Shown piece after piece: positions 59,662-64,000 of a stretch of 64,000 nucleotides of DNA. Each line of letters opens with the position of its first letter. The stretch's first letter is position 1. Position numbers and translations under genes: made by a program. Under the pieces are notes generated by a model, which worked only from the letters and a program-made list of their open reading frames with translations, was not told the origin of the DNA and did not search any database. This stretch comes from Solirubrobacteraceae bacterium (GTDB taxonomy: Bacteria > Actinomycetota > Thermoleophilia > Solirubrobacterales > Solirubrobacteraceae): positions 62,001-126,000 of the forward strand of contig JANWIP010000005.1 of assembly GCA_025449845.1 (NCBI GenBank). The letters are read 5' to 3'.

Positions 59662-59704
59662 GAGGGTGGCGCAGCCCGGCGGAGCCGGGCGAGCCGGGCC
59701 CCTC
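59662..59704 (+). repeat. Hairpin repeat family A, copy 5
   Basis: GAGGGTGGCGCAG, stem CCCGGC / GCCGGG around GGA, then CGAGCCGGGCCCCTC. The stem sequence differs from the other copies on both arms, so pairing is preserved by compensating changes. It lies in the 136-base divergent gap before the membrane protein at 59720. Confidence 0.85.
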
Positions 59705-59719
59705 TATGTTTCAATCCTT

Positions 59720-61336
59720 ATGCAAGGCGCGACGCTCAGCCGGCCGGCCACGCGGCGCTCAGGACCCATGGGGTTTGCCAGGCTGCGCACCGTGCCGGCG
59801 TCCACATGGGCCAAGCTCGGCTTCGCGCTGCTGTGCCTAGGCGCGTTCGTGGGGTTTTTGGCGATCCCGACCTACCCCACCTACGACTCCTACTACGCGC
59901 TGATCTGGGGTCGCGATGTGCTGCACCTGCACGTGCCGGTGTTCCACATCTATCGCGCGCCGACCGAGCACCCGCTAGCGATCGCCTTCGGTGTGGTCGC
60001 CTCGCTGTTCGGTCAGGCGGGCGACCGCGTGATGATCTTCGGCTCGATCGCCTCGTTCGTGGCGCTCGTGGCGGGGCTGTACCGACTGGGGCGCCTGACT
60101 TTCGGCCCGCTCGTGGGAGGCATCGCCGCGGTGGTGCTGTGCACGCGCTTTGACTACGAGTACTACGCGGCTCAGGGTTACCTCGACTTCTCCTACATGG
60201 CGCTGGTGGTATGGGCGGGGGCGCTGGAGGTGGCCAAGCCACGGCGTGGCTTGCCGGTGTTCGCCATGCTGGTGGTGGCGGGCCTGCTGCGTCCTGATGC
60301 GTGGCTGCTCTCGGGGGTCTATCTGCTGTGGTGCGCGTGGCCCATCGTGCGAGCGTGGTCGCGCGGCGGACCCGTACCCGAGAACAGAGGGCGCACCCTC
60401 ACGGGCACACCCTCTGGGGCGCACCCGCAAGGGCACAGGCAGGCAGGCAGCCTGCTGGGTTATGCGGCGCTGACGCTTGCGGCACCGCTGCTGTGGGCGC
60501 TGGTCGATCTGGCGGTGACGGGCGATCCGGCCTACTCGCTGCACTCCACGGCGGGCCTGGCCGAACAGTTAGGGCGCACGCAGGGCCTGGCCAACATCCC
60601 CGGCTCGGCATGGGAATTCATGGTGCGCCTGGACAAGCTGCCGCTGGTGCTGGGAGGCATCGCGGGGGTGGTGCTCGCAGTGGTGTTCGTGCCCACGCGC
60701 GTGCGGGTGCCACTGGCGCTGTTGTTCTCGGGCCTGTTGACCTTCGCGCTGCTGGGCGCGGCGGGAACCTCGGTGATCGACCGCTATCTGCTGATGCCGG
60801 CTGTGCTGGTGATGCTCTTCGGGGCGGTGGCGATCGGCGGATGGTCGCTGCTTGAACCGGGCAGCACGCTACGGCGGGTGTGGATCGGTGCGGCCGTGCT
60901 GCTGGTGGCCGTCGGGGTGGCGCAGGCGGCCACGACCGTGAGCCTGAAGAGCATCAAGACCGAACTGGCGTTCCGCAAGAACTCCCATCGCGCGCTGGCG
61001 CAGGTGCTGCACAATCCGCGTGTGCGCGCCGACCTCAAGCGCTGCGGGCCGCTGTCATTGCCCAACCACAAGCTGATGCCCGACGCGCGCTGGATCATGA
61101 ATGTGGGCCCCGAAAATATCGTAGGGCGCAGCCAGGCACGGGTGCAGGCGGCGGCAGGCGACACCACGTTGCGCGAACGCATCTCCCACGGCGTTGCGAT
61201 CTATCCGACGGGCGAAGCGGTCTTTCGCCAGGCGATCGTTGACTCCAACGACAATCCGCTCGACCAGGTGCCCCCGCGTGGGTGGGCGCCGATCCTGACG
61301 AGTCAGTACTACGCGGTTTATGCACGCTGCACGTAG
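59720..61336 (+). CDS. Polytopic membrane protein, GT-C glycosyltransferase-like
   Basis: 538 residues with about 10 membrane segments and a C-terminal extracellular domain. After the first segment comes IPTYPTYDSYYALIWGRDVLHLH with an Asp in the position of the catalytic residue of GT-C enzymes, then YRAPTEHPLAIAFG; LLRPDAWLLSGVYLLW occurs in the middle. Start chosen after repeat A: ATG 59720, with ATG 59768 possible. Next to a GT2 and a flippase, a role in glycan transfer outside the cell is likely; not a proven enzyme. Confidence 0.75.
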   Translation: MQGATLSRPATRRSGPMGFARLRTVPASTWAKLGFALLCLGAFVGFLAIPTYPTYDSYYALIWGRDVLHLHVPVFHIYRAPTEHPLAIAFGVVASLFGQAGDRVMIFGSIASFVALVAGLYRLGRLTFGPLVGGIAAVVLCTRFDYEYYAAQGYLDFSYMALVVWAGALEVAKPRRGLPVFAMLVVAGLLRPDAWLLSGVYLLWCAWPIVRAWSRGGPVPENRGRTLTGTPSGAHPQGHRQAGSLLGYAALTLAAPLLWALVDLAVTGDPAYSLHSTAGLAEQLGRTQGLANIPGSAWEFMVRLDKLPLVLGGIAGVVLAVVFVPTRVRVPLALLFSGLLTFALLGAAGTSVIDRYLLMPAVLVMLFGAVAIGGWSLLEPGSTLRRVWIGAAVLLVAVGVAQAATTVSLKSIKTELAFRKNSHRALAQVLHNPRVRADLKRCGPLSLPNHKLMPDARWIMNVGPENIVGRSQARVQAAAGDTTLRERISHGVAIYPTGEAVFRQAIVDSNDNPLDQVPPRGWAPILTSQYYAVYARCT

Positions 61337-63053
61337 CCGGCGCGGGTGGCTGGCGCTGGCGGCGATCCTGGTGGGAGCGCTGGCGCTGCGCCTGTGGGGG
61401 ATCGCCCAGGGCCTGCCCTACGCCTACAACTCGGATGAGAACGCGCACTTCGCGCCCAAGGCGATCGCAATGTTCAGCGGGGGCCTGAACCCCGGCTACT
61501 TCGCCAATCCACCGGCCTTCACGTATCTGCTGCATGTGCTGTATGCGGCGTGGTTCGGCGGCGGCGCAGCGGCCCGGCACGCACTCGTCGCACATCCCAC
61601 GGAGGTGTTCGTGCTGGGCCGCGTAGCGGCGGCGCTGCTGGGCACGCTGGCGGTGTGGCTGCTGTACCTCGTGGGCACAAGGCTGTTCACGCGCGCCGTC
61701 GGGCTGTTGGCGGCGGCGCTTGAGGCGGTGGCGTTCCTGCCGGTCTTCTACGCCCATCTGGCGCTCAATGATGTACCGACGCTGGCGCCCCTGACGCTGG
61801 CGCTGCTGGGCGCGGCAGGCGTGCTGCGCAAAGGCCGCAGGCGCGACTATCTGATGGCAGGCATCGGCCTGGGCCTGGGCTGCGCCACGAAGTACACGGC
61901 CGGAATCGTGGTCCTGCCAATGTTGGCGGCAGCGGCCTGCCAGTACCTCGACGCGCCCCAGGTGAGGGCGCGCGTGGCGGTGGGCATGGCGCTGGCGGGC
62001 GCTGCGGCGCTGGCAAGCTTCCTGATCGCCAACCCCTACGCGCTGCTGGACTTCAACGCCTTCCACGCGGAACTCAACCACCAGTCCCAGCTCAGCGGCG
62101 AAGCGCAGGGCAAGCTCGGCGCGGGCCACGAGGGGGGTGTGAGGTACTACCTGTGGTCGCTCACCTGGGGCCTGGGCTGGCTGCCGGCGCTGGCAGCGCT
62201 GGGTGGGACGGTGACGGTCTGGCGCAAGGAGGAGCGCCTGGGCTGGCTGCTGGTGCCGGCGCCGCTGCTGTTCCTCGCCTTCATGGGCCTGCAGGGTCGC
62301 TACTTCGGGCGCTGGCTGCTGCCGATCTTCCCGATCGTCTGCTTATTGGCTGCGTTCTTCACGCTGCAAGCCGTGGAAGCACTGGCAGTGCGGAGCAAGG
62401 GTTGGGTTTTAAGGGGGAGGGTGTCGCGCACTGCGATGATCGCGGTGGCTGCGGTGGCACTGTGCGCGCAAGCGCTGGTGTACACGGTGCACTCCGACCT
62501 GCTGCTCTCGCGCGCTGACACACGTACGCTGACGCGCGAGTGGATGGTGATGCACATTCCCGCGGGTACGAAGATCGTCGCCGAGCCGGTATCGCCGGAC
62601 GTGTGGGCGAGCGATATCGGCCACTTCAACTACGCCACCCCCGAGGGGGCACGTTGGATCAAGTACTCCTCGCTGCGCTCGGTGATCGCTGCCAATGGCG
62701 CACTAGTCGGGGAACCGGGCCGGCGGGTGGGCATCGAGGACTATGAGCGTACGCTCAGCCCGGCTCTGATCGGCTGGTATGAGCGCCAGGGCTACTGCTG
62801 GGTAATCACGGGTTCCACGCAGTCAGGCCGGGCGCAGGCCGAACCGGGGGCGGTGCCCAATGCGGTCGCCTACTACCGCGCGCTGGCCCAGCAGGCGCAG
62901 GTCGTCTATCGCGTCTCTCCGTATTCCCCGGGCGAGGGCCCGGTGGCGTTCAACTTCGACTGGAGCTTTGACTACTACCCGCTGGCCTATCACAGGCCAG
63001 GGCCAGAAATGATCGTCTACCGCCTGCACGGCGGGAGCTGTCAGAGCGCCTGA
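61320..63053 (+). CDS. Glycosyltransferase family 39-like membrane protein
   Basis: 577 residues, about 11 membrane segments, and a large C-terminal extracellular part. The first loop NSDENAHFAPKAIAMFSGGLNPGYFANPPAF and FYAHLALNDVPTLAPLTLAL match the PMT/ArnT (GT39) group using polyprenyl-phosphate sugars. ATG overlaps the previous stop region by 17 bases, so the pair is coupled. Acceptor (protein or lipid) unknown. Confidence 0.82.
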   Translation: MHAARSRRGWLALAAILVGALALRLWGIAQGLPYAYNSDENAHFAPKAIAMFSGGLNPGYFANPPAFTYLLHVLYAAWFGGGAAARHALVAHPTEVFVLGRVAAALLGTLAVWLLYLVGTRLFTRAVGLLAAALEAVAFLPVFYAHLALNDVPTLAPLTLALLGAAGVLRKGRRRDYLMAGIGLGLGCATKYTAGIVVLPMLAAAACQYLDAPQVRARVAVGMALAGAAALASFLIANPYALLDFNAFHAELNHQSQLSGEAQGKLGAGHEGGVRYYLWSLTWGLGWLPALAALGGTVTVWRKEERLGWLLVPAPLLFLAFMGLQGRYFGRWLLPIFPIVCLLAAFFTLQAVEALAVRSKGWVLRGRVSRTAMIAVAAVALCAQALVYTVHSDLLLSRADTRTLTREWMVMHIPAGTKIVAEPVSPDVWASDIGHFNYATPEGARWIKYSSLRSVIAANGALVGEPGRRVGIEDYERTLSPALIGWYERQGYCWVITGSTQSGRAQAEPGAVPNAVAYYRALAQQAQVVYRVSPYSPGEGPVAFNFDWSFDYYPLAYHRPGPEMIVYRLHGGSCQSA

Positions 63054-63074
63054 CACAGGGTATCCTGAGGTGGA

Positions 63075-64000
63075 ATGACGATCGGCACAGAGACCGATCG
63101 CGTGCATATGGGGCGCGCGATCGAGCTGGCTCAGCGGGGAACGGGCACGGTCAAGCCCAACCCCGTGGTGGGGGCCGTAATCGCCCGCGATGGCGAGGTG
63201 CTGGGCGAGGGCTGGCACGAACGCTATGGCGCGGCTCACGCGGAGGTCAACGCGATCGAGGCCTGCGGATTGGCGGATCTGAGCGACGCGACGCTGTACG
63301 TGTCGCTTGAGCCGTGCTGCCACGAGGGCAAGACGCCGCCCTGCACCGAGGCGATCATGCAGTCGGGCATCCGCCGCGTGGTCGTCGGCTCGGATGACCC
63401 CACCGAGAAGGCGGCCGGTCGCGGCCTGGGCATCTTGCGCGATGAGGGCATAGAGGTCGTGCTGGCTGACGGCGAGTTGGCCACGCAGGCGCGGCTGCTC
63501 AACCAGGCTTTTCGCAAGCAGGCGCGCGTGGGGCGCCCGTGGGTGCTGTTCAAGTCGGCGATGACGCTCGACGGCAAGGTGGCCACGCGCGCGGGAGATT
63601 CCAAGTGGATCAGCGGCGAGGACAGCCGCGAGCGGGCACACCAGTGGCGCACGGAGGTCGACGCGGTGGTGGTGGGCATCGGCACCGCTCTCGCTGATGA
63701 TCCGCAGCTGACGGCGCGCCCGGAAGGCCAGACGGCGGAGCTTGAGCGCCAGCCGCGGCGCGTGGTGTTCGATTCGCTCGCGCGCCTGCCTCCCACCTCA
63801 CAGCTGGTGGGCCTGGCGGCACAGACACCCCTGACGGTGGTGGTCTCGCGTGCGGCGGCGCGCGCGGACACCGATGCCCTGGAGGCGGCGGGCGTGCAGG
63901 TGCTGGTGGCGACCGGCGAAAACGAGCCGGCACGCGTGCGCTCGGCGCTCGATCAGCTCGGCGCGGCCGGCGTGTCCTCGGTGCTGCTGGAGGGCGGACC
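63075..64000 (+). CDS. ribD: Riboflavin biosynthesis deaminase/reductase RibD (3' end outside window)
   Basis: Bifunctional enzyme of riboflavin synthesis. The deaminase domain has KPNPVVGAVI, the zinc ligand HAEVNAI and SLEPCCHEGKTPPCTEAI; the reductase domain begins at about 155 with PWVLFKSAMTLDGKVATRAGDSKWISG. The frame is open to the end of the window (308 codons seen). GAGG precedes the ATG. No FMN riboswitch fits in the 21-base gap after the GT39-like gene. Confidence 0.95.
   Translation, partial: MTIGTETDRVHMGRAIELAQRGTGTVKPNPVVGAVIARDGEVLGEGWHERYGAAHAEVNAIEACGLADLSDATLYVSLEPCCHEGKTPPCTEAIMQSGIRRVVVGSDDPTEKAAGRGLGILRDEGIEVVLADGELATQARLLNQAFRKQARVGRPWVLFKSAMTLDGKVATRAGDSKWISGEDSRERAHQWRTEVDAVVVGIGTALADDPQLTARPEGQTAELERQPRRVVFDSLARLPPTSQLVGLAAQTPLTVVVSRAAARADTDALEAAGVQVLVATGENEPARVRSALDQLGAAGVSSVLLEGG

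Noticed and set aside
63054..63074. FMN riboswitch before ribD
   Set aside because: Only 21 bases separate ribD from the preceding gene.
1..64000. tRNA, rRNA, CRISPR array, insertion sequence or prophage
   Set aside because: No T-loop GTTCRANYC with cloverleaf context, no regularly spaced repeats with unique spacers, and no transposase, integrase or phage protein was recognised on either strand.

Overview
The window is about 64 kb of GC-rich, tightly packed bacterial DNA: GTG and TTG starts are common, and many genes overlap their neighbour by 4 bases. A dcw cluster with a meso-diaminopimelate type MurE, FtsW and FtsQ but no ftsA, Scp condensin genes, and a gene order priA-def-fmt-rsmB-rpe point to an actinobacterium-like Gram-positive. 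The overall style suggests the Thermoleophilia/Solirubrobacterales. That placement is inference from gene content and composition, not from a marker search.

Layout. 0-4 kb: end of a PAP2 phosphatase, a cobalamin adenosyltransferase, and the proton-pumping transhydrogenase operon pntAA-pntAB-pntB. 4-5.6 kb: a compact, visibly more AT-rich restriction-modification pair, with a perfect Gram-positive SOS (LexA) box against the methyltransferase start. 5.8-15.7 kb: a secreted trypsin-like protease, glpD, folP, a degenerate Rho-like protein, an unknown protein, an APC permease fused to a stress-protein domain, and a lipoprotein. 15.8-32.2 kb: the division and cell-wall cluster mraZ-rsmH-ftsL-ftsI-murE-murF-mraY-murD-ftsW-murG-murC-murB-ftsQ-ftsZ, led by MraZ boxes. 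32.2-42.4 kb: glycine cleavage genes gcvT-H-PA-PB, trpS, scpA-scpB, a phytanoyl-CoA dioxygenase-like gene, rlmN, rluB and aroH. 42.5-56.4 kb: hisC, then aroF-tyrA-aroA-cmk-der-metK-priA-def-fmt-rsmB-zinc ribbon-rpe. 56.4-63 kb: a flippase, a methyltransferase, a GT2 glycosyltransferase and two polytopic GT-C-like proteins. The window ends inside ribD.

The most striking observation lies in the 356-base gap before aroF (DAHP synthase, first step of aromatic amino acid synthesis). An uncatalogued 30-codon frame carries Trp, Trp, Phe, Tyr, Trp and Phe at every second codon from 19 to 29. Its stop codon abuts a foldable three-way RNA junction, and a hairpin with five T residues stands just before the aroF ribosome site. 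This reads as a transcription attenuator sensing all three aromatic amino acids.

Other notable features are: a 43-bp hairpin repeat in five copies, all in the same orientation, with compensating changes in the stem; a Rho homologue lacking residues needed for ATP hydrolysis; division proteins FtsL and FtsQ that both end in in-frame tandem repeats; hairpins in the mraZ leader and over the ftsW start; and a surface-glycan cluster placed between rpe and ribD, which are usually adjacent. No rRNA, tRNA, CRISPR array or insertion sequence was recognised.
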